From the NCBI GenBank assembly GCA_027924645.1, contig BSBN01000809.1, positions 40,640,001-40,704,000 of the forward strand: 64,000 nucleotides of DNA, given 5' to 3'. A program made the translations under genes and the position numbers. This DNA is from Cunninghamia lanceolata. Its lineage: Eukaryota > Streptophyta > Pinopsida > Cupressales > Cupressaceae. The notes below the pieces were generated by a model. That model had not been told where the DNA came from. It saw only the letters and a list, made by a program, of their open reading frames with translations, and searched no databases. Below, in pieces: positions 21,451 through 33,520 of the stretch. The stretch's first letter is position 1. Every line of letters starts with the position of its first letter.

Positions 21451-22344
21451 AGATGTGTAGCAAAGAATATAATCTCATTCTCAATGCACAAGGATATGAA
21501 ATTAGAAGAGAAAGCATAGGCATACTTGTGGCATAAGCAATTAGGACAGAAAATAATTTGTATAATCTTAGTGAAGTCAAAGGATGGAGTTGCCTTCTAG
21601 GACCAACAGATGAGAGTTGGTTGTGGCATAAAAGGATGGGGCACATCATCTTTGATAACCTTGAGAAGATCAGCTCTAAGCTTTCAATTAGAGACATGCC
21701 AAAGATTGCCAAGCCTATTAGCACCTTTTGTAAGAAATGTCAAATTGGGAAGCAAACAAGGACCAAGTTCATGACCAAGGAATACTATTCTACTGAGTTG
21801 TTGGAGCTGATTCATACAGACTTATGCAGTCCTACCAAAATAAGAAGTCTCTAAGGTGAAAGGTACTTTATGTTTCTCATTGATGATTATTCTAGGATGA
21901 ATTGGGTTGCATTTTTGAAAGATAAACCAGAAGGGTTCAATAGATTTAAGATCTTCAAGTCTATGGTTGAGAATGAAATGAATGCTAGAATCAAGTGCCT
22001 AAGATTAGAAAAAAGTGGTGAGTTCACATCAAATGAATTTGAGGAATATTGTGAATAACATCGAATAAGGAGACAATACTCTGCTGCAAGGACTCCTTAG
22101 CAAAATGGAGTTGTTGAAAGGAAGAACAAAACAATCTAGGAGATGGTAAGAACAATGTTGAATGAAGCCAAGTTGCCTGATGTATATTGGAAACAAGAAG
22201 TACATACTATTGTCTATATTCATAACAAAGGACAACTAAGAGTGAACAACACTAAGACACCATATGAGCTATGGAAAGGCAGACCTACATCTGTCAAGTA
22301 TTTCAAAATTTTTGGAAGCAAATGCTATTATAGACGCCTAAAAA
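21451..22344 (+). pseudogene. SIRE-like copia pol fragment: protease end, GAG-pre-integrase, integrase
   Basis: It begins inside the protease tail (MCSKEYNLILN, QGYEIRR). It continues through GAG-pre-integrase (SWLWHKRMGHIIFDNL, C..C near 21730-21745) and the integrase core (HTDLCSPTK, FLIDDYSRMNWVAFL, QNGVVERKNK) and ends at FKIFGSKCYYRR near 22335. The motifs are closest to the SIRE-like copia at 35478-45010, not to the Tork copias. Several stops are present (for example near 21537, 21853 and 22056). The right end is cut by the LTR-like start at 22345; the left end has no LTR. Confidence 0.8.
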
Positions 22345-23539
22345 TGTCTTAACCGTTTAACCATATTTTTGCATCATCCATATCACTAATTTCTCCTTTC
22401 ACCCAATTAATTAAATAAATTCATAATTATTTAATTAATTAACCTACATCATCCCTAATCATCCATCCTTAGCCATTCTTCATCAATTTACCCTTAGTCA
22501 TGAATTAATTAATTTAATTCAGCACTATACCTTACTAACATCATCCCAATTAATTAAATAAATATGCTAAATATTTATTTGATTAATTTGTTCACTTTCC
22601 TAAACCTAATTAATTAGATAAATCATACCTTTTTAATTAATCTACCCTACTAATCCGCCTACACCTAGCCTAGTTGATTAAATAGCCATTATTTAATTAG
22701 CTACCCTAGCCTACATAACCCCTAGACTTGAATTAATTAAATAAATCATTATTTAGTTAATCCTAAACCCTAATTAACCCATTCACTAATTTTCTCTAGC
22801 CACATTAATTAAGGTAATCACCTTGATTAATTTGGTCAAACCTCCATTAACACTTCTCCCACACCATTTGAATAAAAATAAAATTTTAATTCAAATGGGC
22901 CACATGACCTTCCACCTCACCTTACTATTTCCATGCTAAACTCTTCTCCAAACTTTAACTCACATGTGAGTGCTAAAATTGCCCATGTGTCACATGTGAC
23001 ACACATCCTCCCATAAAATAGAATTTTATATTCCACATCCTCCTAAGGAAATAATATTTTATTTCCTCACAAATCATTATCATATTAAATGCAAAGCCTT
23101 CCCAAAAAAATGAATTAAAAATTCAATTTTATTCTCCACCATCCAATTTTGTTGATCAAATCTCAACCCTCCATCTCTCATCCAATCTCTACCCTTGATC
23201 TCAACTTTTAATCTCAATCGTTGGATCAAAATCCCTCCAAATGTACCTATAAATAAGACCCTCCACAAGCCATTTTTGTCATTTCATTTCAAGCAAATCC
23301 ATAATGCCAAAATAGCCTTGAAATCCCTCAATCATACCCTTACCATGCCAAAATTGTGTTGTGAATTTGCATTGTAATCCACATTACTTCATCACATTTG
23401 GGTAAAGCTAAGGAGTTTGGGTGCATCTCCTTCCACTTTATCAAGGAGTGAGGAGGCTTCAAGGGTTTTAGAAGGTATAATTTTTGTGTTTTTCTTTCAT
23501 TTTCATTGTTTTGATGCTTTGCAAGTTTCTTCATCTTCA
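22345..23539 (+). repeat. Putative 5' LTR of the Tat element
   Basis: It starts TGTCTTAACCGTTTAACC exactly where the copia frame is lost and ends ..TTCATCTTCA. A TTTGGCAGTGGCACC stretch follows that could be a degenerate TGGCGCC-type primer site. The 5' half (22400-22870) is packed with ATTAATTAAATAAAT runs, and a good TATA box is at 23248. No second copy lies in the window, so this is inferred from termini and promoter position. Confidence 0.5.
23248..23255 (+). promoter_or_regulatory. TATA box in putative Tat LTR
   Basis: TATAAATA in the context CCTATAAATAAGACCC lies about 290 bases before the proposed LTR end, a normal U3/R layout. Confidence 0.5.
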
Positions 23540-23599
23540 TTTGGCAGTGGCACCCCCTGGTCCCAATCTAACCTTCTTTTGAGTATTTTGTGAAGGTTA

Positions 23600-24400
23600 T
23601 TGATGAACAGGTTGTAGTAGCACTATACCATCTTATAGTCGCACTATAACTCCATGGTTTTCTACCATTTATTATTGTTTTAGCATCATTTCTTATTATT
23701 TTAGCACTATTTCTTACTATCTTAGCGCTATTCTGTTATGATTTGTAGCTAACATTTGTGGTCCAAAAAGATTTTAGGTCTGTTTTGTGATTTTCACTGT
23801 CTAGGGTAAAAGTTTGCTCTCTAATTTTTAACAGAGTCTCTTAGGTCTTAAGGGGTTACTATGCCCATTTTTTAAATACTTTGAAAACATTAAGGTTAGG
23901 TCTTTGTTTCACCACTTAGGAGCAAACTAATTGGCTTTTGATTAAAAAACTATTTCATTCACCTTGGACTAACCTTGAAATCTAGTTGTATACTTTGTTT
24001 CATCATTTTGGTGCAAGTTTTCCCTGTGTGTGTGTGTGCAATTCTTTAGTTCCCACGATTTAGCACTATCCTTTTCCAGAATGGCACCATACAGTTCACT
24101 ACCAGACAAGTAAAATAGGTATAATTTCCTTTAGCACCATTTGACCATACTTTAATGCTATCTATCTATGAATCAATGCTATGCTATGTTTCAGTGCTAT
24201 TTTCCTATTTTTTAGCGCTATTTTGATCTATTGTACTGCTATCTATCTTTGTTTTAACACAGACACAGACTATTTTATCGCTATCTACTATTTATTTAGC
24301 ACCATTTTCCTATTTTGTAGTGCTATTTGACTCTGTTTCAGCATCATTTTGCATTGTTTTAGCATTATTTTATCCTGTTCTGGTGCTATTTTTCTAAAAG
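23600..24400. repeat. Degenerate AGCRCTAT repeat in the Tat leader
   Basis: TAGCACTATTT, TAGCGCTATT, TAGCACCATTT and close variants recur roughly every 20-30 bases, with a smaller group near 25600-25740. There is no coding frame. The repeats lie in the long leader between the proposed primer site and gag. Confidence 0.6.
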
Positions 24401-26142
24401 TATCTTGAAGTCTATGTAGGGATCTAACAAGTTTGTGTAGGTACCATAAACATTTGTCCAAGACCATCTTAGCAAACTACTGACATTTTGGTGCAGGTTT
24501 TCTCTAGTCAAAGTCTTTGTTTGCTATACTAGAGTAGTTGCACTAAATTAGCTTAGTTGGAAATTAACATTGTGTTTCAAGTTTGGTTTGGTTGTATACA
24601 TATGTTCTCCCCTCACACCTTAGGGTGATCTTGGGGATCATAAGTCTACAGTCAAACATTTTATTGCTTTTAAGTATTATCCCAAAGGGGTCACTTTATT
24701 ACATATGCTCTCCCCTTATGCTTCATGTGATCTTTGATGGTCAAAAGAAAGAATAATTTCTTCATAGGAGGCCTGCTTAGGGATTTCATCACCCCAAGGG
24801 ACAACCTCAATCATTTTTATTGGCGGGGTATATCAAAGGGTGGAGAAGGAAACTTGTACCCCTATATAGTTGCATTGTCATTGGGATAGCCTTGGGGCCC
24901 TGGGTGATTCCAGACATAAGGTGAAGTGGCTTGCCACATCCCTTTAATGGTCTAGTGTTCACAGTCTTGTGCCTCATGTACCTTATGTATGAAGAGGTCT
25001 CCCTAGAAGCTTGTAATATCCTAGCTTAAGACCTTTTGACTGTCATACCTTGTAGTGCACTGCTATAGATGAGGGGAAGATTCTCACCATACCATTATAC
25101 TTGAGATAGGCATTACCTTGGGCAAGATGAAAGTCTCCTTGGTAAGGGGGGTAAGGTGGTCCATGACCTTTCTTTCTCTATCTATCCAAGCTATAGCACT
25201 AAAGGTATTAGTGGGGATGGGAATCTTGGTTCACTTTGAGTTGAGATTGACCCACGGCCACTTCATGAGATTTACATGGTACGATACTCCCACTTGACTA
25301 ATGTTAGGATTGTTCATGTGCTTAGTGTGTCTTCTTGTTGAAACCCGTACAAGCCAATTTATCCAAAATCCACCTTGAGTCAAAAGCCATTGTGTTCTCT
25401 TGTTTGATTTTTCTGCTTGCCAAGAAACCTTTGACATTATCCAAGTCCAACATTTGAAGCTTTGAAATCAAACATTTGAACCTTTTAAATCCAAAATTTG
25501 TGCCTTTGAAATCTAAAATTTGAGCCAAGAATCCAAAAAAATTCAAGTGTGACCAAAAATCCCATCAAAGTTCAAAACTTCTTGTCAAACAACACTATAT
25601 GCTCTCTATTTAGTGCTATAAATTCACTTGTTAGAACCATTATTGAAGTACCATCTGTCAACCAATCAACTCTATTTTCATCTATGTCAGTGTCATTCCT
25701 TTCTATTTTATCACCATACTGCTTTGTATTAGCACTATTTACAGACCATATCCAAAACATATCCTTTGATTTGTTCTTGGATTGCTGAGCTTCATTTGAC
25801 CTTAGCATATAGATACCTTGTCAAAATGATCAAAAATCAAATCATCCCTTTTTTATTCCAACCTTTATCTACATTTCCATTTTTAACCTTTCTCTAAATC
25901 CATCGACATCATCCCATTGGACCTTAGAGAAACATCACTTTAATATTGGACCCTTGACCATATTCCATCCATTAATCAATTGTCATATCCCAATCCTTCA
26001 CTCCATTTCCATAAGGATTTTCACAAACCCTAATCCAAGTTCATTATCCTCCATCCAACCTTAGAGAAATATTTTGACTTTTTGGAGCTTTGCATTTCAT
26101 CCAAAATTTCCATTTCTCTAAACATTTTTCCAACCTCCATCC
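24401..26142. other. Noncoding leader of the Tat element
   Basis: No conserved frame is visible. The end is rich in CATCC and CCAACC words, continuous in style with 29093-30168 once the solo LTR is taken out. Confidence 0.45.
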
Positions 26143-26639
26143 TGTTATGATGCTCACAACATGCCCCATTTTACTCCTTAGCAAAATGAGGACTCCTGCT
26201 GTGGATTTGCTTTTTGTTTTTGTGTGTGGGTCTATTGGGTGGCAAAAGGGAAAAGAGAGTGAAAGTTACAAACCTCTTTGAAAACAAAGAAAAAATAGCA
26301 TTAAGTACCCGAGATGAATATGGGTGAATTCCTTGTCAAAATGAGTGAGGGTTGCTTTTTGAACCATGTGAAAATTCCCAGTATTTTGCAAGATATGAGT
26401 GTTTTGGTAAAATGTACAATGCAAGGGTTTGTATGTTGCATATACATAGTCCTTTTGTATATAAAGTTGCATAATACAAAGTCCTTTGTATATCGGGTTG
26501 TTGTATAAGTCGCAAAAATGGGATGTCAAGTTTTCTAAGTCATTTTACTTATATGCATTTTGTTAACACTTTATCTATACATACAAGGTGGACCTGACAA
26601 AGCTCAGAGTTTAAATGAATATTTTGATCAAGTCCATTG

Positions 26640-27260
26640 CAGGTATTTTATGTTTGTATGTTTAGAAAAAGAAAAACATACAACGAGATATACATGTCCT
26701 AGAACCGAAATAATTATGAAATAATGTTAAGTCCTTGTATGTTTCACGCATTGTATGCATGTATCGGTACATACATTGCAGTACATACAAGGAGGAATGC
26801 ATAGAGCGGAACATACATTGTGGTATACATACATTCCGAGAGACATACAACGTGGAATTCAAGAAAGTTTAAAATCTAGTATAATGGATGCATCAGGACA
26901 AGATGCATTTCGATATATACAAGTTGAACCTGATGGAATTTGGAGGTGAAATGAATAATCAATTAGGTCTGCCAGATGTATATCGGGGTTTGTATGTTTG
27001 AGTGAAAGAAAATATACAAGGAAATGAACAACATGATATACATGCCGTGGATTCAAAAAAGTATTAAAGTTGGTTTTATTATTGTATACTTCACACTTTG
27101 TATATGTATGTTTTAGTTACATACATTTCAAGATATATACAATGTGGAACTGAGGAAACATTAAAATTTGGTTAAGGCAATGCATCACTAATTAATGTAT
27201 ATTAGATGTATTTTATCTTTGTATGTTTGGCAAAAGGAAAACATACAAGGTCAGGATGCA
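26640..27260. repeat. Diverged tandem units with TGTATGTTT hairpins
   Basis: The pattern TTTGTATGTTT, purine-rich loop, AAAACATACAAGG occurs at about 26652, 26989 and 27219, each able to form a stem. The surrounding units also share TATATACATG and GTGGAA words. TGTATG and CATACA words fill the spacer sequence. Confidence 0.75.
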
Positions 27261-27848
27261 TTGCACTTTATGCATGTTGCGAAACCGAAAGTGAGTGAGC
27301 TGTGGTTTATAAGAGTTGAAGTCTGAAAGGACATACAAAGGATTTGGTATGTATCTAGGATTCTATAATTTTGATATGAGTATTGTTGTATTGCAGAGAT
27401 ACAAAAGGGAAAGTAATGTGGGCTCCACTGCTCATCGGCGAGAGTAGGCTTGACAGAGCAAAAAATTTAGATCATATCGATCTTATGCCTCAAGCCAATA
27501 AAGAGTTGCATTGGCCAAATATAAGCGATCGGAGTGAAATTTTTGGATCACCCCGACTACATGAGTTACACCGATGGTGAAGGTATACAGAACATGGTAT
27601 ACAAAGCAGAAGACATACAAACAAAACATACAAAAGGGTATGTATGCAGAATTAGACTGGCGGTTAAAGAAGGTTTAAAAGTGCCAACACTACAACTAAA
27701 GACCAAACTTGTGGCACATTAATTACTTTAATTAATGCCCATCAAACATTCTGATGAGGTATAAATTGGTGAAAGTGACGTGAATTTTTTATAATCCATT
27801 TTTTTTGTCTGTTTCGCAGGTATGTAGGTAGATAAAGGCAGAGCTTTA

Positions 27849-27950
27849 ATGGCGATGACATCACAAAGGGTAGATCAGATCACAAAAGTGGTGAGAGGAG
27901 TAAAGGCTTCCAATGAGAAGAAAAATGTAGGTGGAAAGAAGCATTATTAA
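27849..27950 (+). pseudogene. Truncated start of the LTR-borne reading frame
   Basis: ATG opens 33 codons (MAMTSQRVDQ.., basic end KKNVGGKKH) before a TAA. It occupies the position of the ATG at 7505 in the giant LTR, after the same leader. Right upstream, at 27799-27819, a pyrimidine-rich tract ends in CAG followed by G, a good 3' splice-site shape. The remaining 4 kb of the frame is absent. Sequence similarity of the 33 codons to the intact copy is weak, so homology rests mainly on position. Confidence 0.4.
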
Positions 27951-28130
27951 AATAGCAACAAAAGATATTTTGGTGACTGTTAGGCTTTCCAAAGGGCATC
28001 CTTACGCTCAGTATGGGTATGCTGCTCAGAGATTTTTAGTGGGATTTATTTTCCACCAATTGATACTGCACTTGAACTATGGATCATTGATTAACTAGGG
28101 TTTTGGAACCGTATTGTGGATATTCAGAGC

Positions 28131-28138
28131 TATATATT
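28131..28138 (+). promoter_or_regulatory. TATA-like box in the solo LTR
   Basis: TATATATT in the context GAGCTATATATTGAGCCCC precedes CTCTGTAATGAG. It is a plausible LTR promoter about 950 bases before the LTR end. I could not find the equivalent in the reading-frame-bearing copy. Confidence 0.4.
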
Positions 28139-29092
28139 GAGCCCCTTTACTCTGTAATGAGTTACACAGGGACACACAAGGATTCACAGGGATTTTTTTT
28201 GTAGAATAGAGTTGGAAGTTGTAATTAACAGTTTAGAAGAGCATTTTAGTTTAGAATAGAAGGAGGTCGTCTGTGTCTGCAATAAGGAATGTGTGGAACA
28301 TCTAGCTTCCTTACTATATCTTTAAAGCATTGTAAGTTTTCTATGAAGTTGATTTATGAAGCTAAGAGTCATTCATACATTGTAAATCATATATGACTAT
28401 GTGTTTTGAATACAAATGAATCTAGAATTCTACGTCTATATTCAGAGTGTCTTCAGGCTCTTCTTTGTATTTGAAATAATATCTCTTAAAGCTTGCAATC
28501 TTGAATGTGTGTTCATGAAAATACTCATGGCATTCACATTTGAGGATTTAGTATGTAGATTTAATCAAGTTTACTATTCTTATAACATGCATAAAAGAAC
28601 ATTTAGATCCTATAGTAGAATGAAGTTTAATTTAGATTCCTCTAACTTTTCCCAAACATTTGAAATATTTAGCTTAAACACAGAGATTTAAAGGAGATTG
28701 TTTGATATTTGAAGGAAACATGAATAACTAAGTTGATATTGGATAGTTTTCATAATATTTGAAAAGGAAATCTTGTGTTAATATAAATCATATAGATCTT
28801 TGTGATACAGTAACAAATTTATGCAAAGGAATGAAGAAAATGTTGATATTTGTGATATTTTGCATAAATAGAGTCCAGTGAATCATAAAACACCTTAAAT
28901 CAAGTAAGGCCCCTTGCATATTACAGCTTCACATTAACCTACTAAATTATCGACAAGGTCAAGACCTGACCATACAGAAACTTGGGATTAAGTAATCTTA
29001 ATTGATTTCTTCATATCTTTCAAGAAAGTTAGGTTCATTTTGTGAATTTTAACTTTTGTTATGAATGTGTAAAAACAATCATCAACACATCC

Positions 29093-30168
29093 AAGTCAAA
29101 ATTTCAACTTCATTCCAATCCTAGTCTTAGTCCAATCATCCTCATCCCTAATATCAACCCACATTATCCAAATCTTTTCAACCCCATTCCAAATAGCAAA
29201 TCCATAATATCCAAACCTTATCCAAAATTCAACATAAACATCCAAAATCAAATCTTTCCAAACCTATCAATAACATCAATCATCAATATCCAAAATCTAA
29301 AATCAAACCATCCAAAGTACCCTTCAAATCAAGTTTATGAAAAAATTAAGTCTAGATCTCATCATCCTCTAATTTATAGGGAGCTTGAGACTTTGTCTAC
29401 CTTAAGTTCTTTTATAAATTATCTATTTATCAACCCTTAGATAAATTGATTTAGGAGCCTAGACAACTCCTAAGTTGATAAACTCTAAGGTATCCCATTT
29501 TGCTTGGAGGTCATTAGTCTACCTTAGGTAAGAAGAGAACATTCTTTTGAAATCCAAAGATCTAGACTTATTTGAGATCTTCTTTGATTTGATCATCCTT
29601 TCAAAACATCATCAAAAATTTTCAACATCCTTAATCACCCAACCCTATCCAAAATCACTTTCTAAGTCATCTAAGGCACCCTTGGTCAATTTTTATCCAA
29701 AGTTGTCCCAAGTATACTTTAATCATCCATCCCAAAATCATTATACCAAAATTTGTTCTAAGTCCCCTTTTTCATCCATCCAAAACTCATCGTCAAATCT
29801 TATCATAAGATCACCCCCAAACCCATTTACCTTTAATCATCCATTCATCCATATATCTTTGGTCTAAAAATCCTTTGAAATCCAACCTTTAAGGTCAATC
29901 ATCCAAAAATCATCCTTATATCCTATCATACAATCATCTCTCCATTTATCCATTTATCCTTGGGTGCAATATTTTGAAAACCATTTTCTAAGGTTAAGCC
30001 TCCACCCACATTCACATCACCAATTCAAACCTATCCATACTTTATCCATCATCGCTCATCCATCCTCATCCTTGGGTCCAATATTTTGAAATCAATTCTC
30101 TAAGGTCATAATCCTTATCAATCTTTCAACATCAAATCAATTCACACCCAATACATTGCATATCCTAT
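29093..30168. other. Tat leader with CATCC-rich diverged repeats
   Basis: Noncoding. Three diverged units spaced about 105 bases apart (about 29858, 29960 and 30070) share TTGGGTSCAATATTTTGAAA..TTCTAAGGT. TATCCA and CATCCAAA words are abundant throughout. Once the two solo LTRs are removed it joins directly to the gag start at 31291. Confidence 0.55.
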
Positions 30169-31259
30169 TGGAAACAAGGTAGATAACTAAGAGGGGGGGT
30201 GAATTAGTTATCTCAAAATTTCCTTGACTTTATTTTTTTTGTTATCTTAATATTTAGTGTTGTATCAAAACATGAAAGCATATGTAATCAGAATAACAAA
30301 AGTAAAATCAACACACATAACACAAGGAGTTTTATGTGGAAACCCTGTTAAGGGAAAAACCACGGGGTGACTAACCCAAGATTATATTCTCTATTAAAAG
30401 AATAAGGAGTACAAAATGGCACTTGCCAATTAGGGCTCACTGCCCAAGCACACTGCTCACAAGAGGCACATTGCCTACAAGAGACTCACTATCTACAAAT
30501 CTTATAGAAGATAATCAAGTGTTTGAACTAATGAGAGGCATCTACAAATGTAGGAGTTCAGTTCTAGTTTAGGCACAATATACTGATCTAATGCACTTCA
30601 TTCTTCCTCTATTTAATGTTGTTGTTCAGTCACATACTAGACTTGAATTGATGTTCTCACACTTATCCCTACTTTTATTAACCCTTTTATTTCATCACAT
30701 ATTCACCACACACACTTACATGTTGGAATCTATCTGGTATATATATCCACTTCAAGGATTTTCATCAACTTCCTAGTCGGCAATAAAAACACTGCAAGAT
30801 ATTAATCTGTCAGCTGAATCCATGCTTGGTTTGTGATATGTATCAAAAACATGGGCATAGAAGTCATTAATCATGTCGGCCAACAATGTATAATCCTATA
30901 AATTTCTTGATCAACACCTTTTACTCATCCAGATTGAAGTCTGATACTTTGCTGATCAATTCTTCCTCTGTCTGCTCTACCTGATTGGAACCCAACACTC
31001 AGATGCTCATATCTTTTTCATGCTCTATCACTGGAGGCTAAATCTCTAGAATATAGTAGTCATGACACACTTCTTGACTTGTCCAAGTCTGCAACTTATT
31101 GAGTTACACAATCTGAGAGATCCAGACCTGATTGTCGAACCTTGTTACATACTCTATTCTTGTTCACTGGACCAAAACAATCTTCAATCTAACTTCCGGT
31201 ATAGGCATACTATGTACTATGGATGTGTGGGATAGACTTTGTTTCCATCAATGACAACA
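30169..31259 (-). repeat. Solo SIRE-like copia LTR
   Basis: It reads on the minus strand from TGTTGTCATTGATGGAAAC to TAGTTATCTACCTTGTTTCCA, 1,091 bases. The flanks CCTAT (30164-30168) and CTTAT (31260-31264) form a TSD with one mismatch. It contains the AATTCACCCCCCCTC segment and the GGGCAGTGAGCCCTAAT segment known from SIRE-like LTR ends; the same features occur in the LTR at 33521-35034. No internal region accompanies it. Confidence 0.8.
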
Positions 31260-31290
31260 CTTATGAAGCCATACAGTTTCTCTTGCCAAC

Positions 31291-31766
31291 ATGCCCTTGA
31301 CAAGGTCCCAAGCTAGAAAAAACAAGGAGATGGAACCTTTTAGAATCAATTTTGGGATGCCTAACACCGACCAAAATAATGTCCCTACAATCCAACAAAA
31401 ATCATCCCTTGATTCTAATGCTATGATAAATCCTTTTGGAATCCAATCACAAGGCCCCCAACTAACATCAATAATGTGGATCAAGATGTCCTAGACTTCA
31501 TGCAAGACACTAATTCCATGGACATAATAGATAGAGTCCTAAAGTCAAACCCAAATAGATATCTTGAATTCCTCATCCAAAATGGTGATGCCATACCTAT
31601 CTCATCACAACCATCCTTATCTAACACTATCCCCAACACATCTCAAACTTCAAACGCCACCATGTCAAACCACATCTCCTCATCAACATCAACTATAACC
31701 ACATCCACTCCCCAAATCACCCTCAACATTCCCAACAACACCATGTACATGAGTTCTTTCATGTAA
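31291..31766 (+). pseudogene. Tat element gag, N-terminal part
   Basis: The ATG opens MPLTRSQARKNKEMEPFRIN, a start typical of Tat-type gag. After a shift near 31470 it continues DQDVLDFMQDTNSMD and a Ser/Thr-rich stretch, and is interrupted by the MITE at 31767. The region upstream of this ATG is interrupted by the solo copia LTR 31 bases away. Confidence 0.7.
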
Positions 31767-32769
31767 GGGTGGGTGCGAGATCATGATGGGCCAAACAATG
31801 GCAATGGAGAAAAAAATTGTGAGATGAAAATGTGATAACATTTAGACTTATATTTAGATTTGGATGGAAAGGGTGTTAATATTTCTAGCTTAAATATGGA
31901 TTCCCTCCAAAAATGCCTTGGGATTACCTTATATTTAGGCAAGTGGGAATCCCAAAACTTGCCAAAGAAACTTGCAAAACCACCTATTTAGTGTTACTCT
32001 AAAATTTTCCACAATTTTATCCTTGAAGCTGACATATTTTTTGTAACTAAATTTAATCAAATGAAAAGGGTTTATAGAGGAAGCTATTAAGATTTTAAAA
32101 ATATAATATATGCTTCATACTAATTTTAATAGGTAATTATTATTAATTTTCTACATACGCTATGTCTGATTTCCTGATAGATATACATATTGAAAAACAT
32201 CCATAACTTTCAACATATTAATCCTTTTTTAAAACCAAAAGATGCATCACATTCTAGGATTTATTGGGTATACATTGAATTTTTTTTTTATTTTTTTTCA
32301 TATGTTTTTGACCAAGTTAGGTTGGCTAGAAAATTAATTTTTAGTATTTTATAAAAGTCACAATAAAAAATTCATAAATAATTATTTATTTATTTAAAAA
32401 TTTCAAAACAATATGTGTCACATCTGCTCATGTGTCCTTTACTTAAATCCAAATCATAGAGAAAAAATATTATCTTTTTCGCATACTTAGGCTAGCCGGA
32501 ATGACACCTACTTTTTATGTTTTTTCTAAAAATTTTAGTAGTGCTTCATTGAAATATCCAACTTTCACCAAACTATTGTTAAAATTTTCAAAAAAAATAT
32601 AGTAGCCCATAAACTACACTCGATTTATTACAACTTTTATTACTATCTTATTTCTAGATTGTGTAGATAACTTATTCAATTTTTGAAATGAAGTTACTTA
32701 AGTCTGTTTTTCACATTTACATTGCCACTTAGGGGTAGTGTTTGACCCATCATGATCCTATACTTACCC
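31767..32769. mobile_element. MITE-like DNA element with terminal inverted repeats
   Basis: The ends are inverted copies: GGGT..GATCATGATGGGCCAAACA on the left, and on the opposite strand GGGT..GATCATGATGGGTCAAACA on the right, about 31 bases each. GTAA flanks both sides (31763-31766 and 32770-32773). It is 1,003 bases, AT-rich, with no transposase frame. It interrupts gag of the Tat element. The superfamily is uncertain because the flank repeat is 4 bases, not a standard length. Confidence 0.8.
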
Positions 32770-32773
32770 GTAA

Positions 32774-33520
32774 GTGTACCACAACTCAACGCCAACACCA
32801 TAGCCTTTATAACTTAATTATTTTCCCAACCACCCTATAACACATCCAACACCAATCCATGCAATAACCCCTCATCTAACTTCACCTGTACATACTACCC
32901 CATATCTCTCAACCACCTATCTCACAATCACCCGTTGTGTAATCTTACATTCAAAATCTTAACCAACAACAAATTCTGCCACACATCATACAATAATTCC
33001 TTGCTTATAAACAACACCAAGCCCAACAAAACCAAAACCAAAACCCACCTCAACATCAACAAATCCCTAATTTCCTCCAACAATTAATCCATCAACAACA
33101 ATCACACATACCACAACCTCCACCAACCCAAGATTTATCTAGCATTGTGCAAACCTTGATCCAAAAGGTTGACGATAGGCAATATGGGCACAAAAGAAAG
33201 CAATACTCCTTCAAAGATACTTACCCATATCCATTTGATAGAACCATTCCCATGCCACCCTTCCCTAAAAATTATGAAACACCAAAATTTGACCAGTACA
33301 AAGGGAAAGGGGACCCTAGGGAACACCTTAGGGAGTTTTACATTGCTTGCCTAGAGGTCTCATATGATGAAACATACTTGATAAGACTTTTTCTTAGAAC
33401 CCTAGGTGGTCAAGCCACCAAATGGTTTGCTCATCTTCTGTCTGGCATCAAAACATTCCACGAACTTGCAAAGAAATCTATTATCATTTATTCTATAACA
33501 TTGAACAAGAAATTATTCAA
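32774..33520 (+). pseudogene. Tat element gag, central part
   Basis: A Gln/Pro/Asn-rich linker (QNQNPPQHQQIPNF, QQPPP-like) leads into the conserved gag domain. Motifs are YPYPFDRTIPMPPFPKNYE, KGKGDPREHLREFYIAC and LRTLGGQATKWFAHL (33147-33430). It shifts frame near 33490 and stops at 33520, where a copia LTR begins. The C-terminus and the protease are missing. Confidence 0.85.

Larger units (their letters stand above)
26143..29087 (+). repeat. Solo LTR of the giant-LTR gypsy family, reading frame deleted
   Basis: It runs from TGTTATGATGCTCACAACATG to GTAAAAACAATCATCAACA, 2,945 bases, flanked by a perfect 5-base TSD CATCC (26138-26142 and 29088-29092). There is no primer site or gag after it and no polypurine tract or pol before it. 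Its first 1.7 kb and last about 0.75 kb align with the inverted giant LTR at 9307-2646; the 4.1-kb reading frame present there is reduced here to a 33-codon start. Confidence 0.85.
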
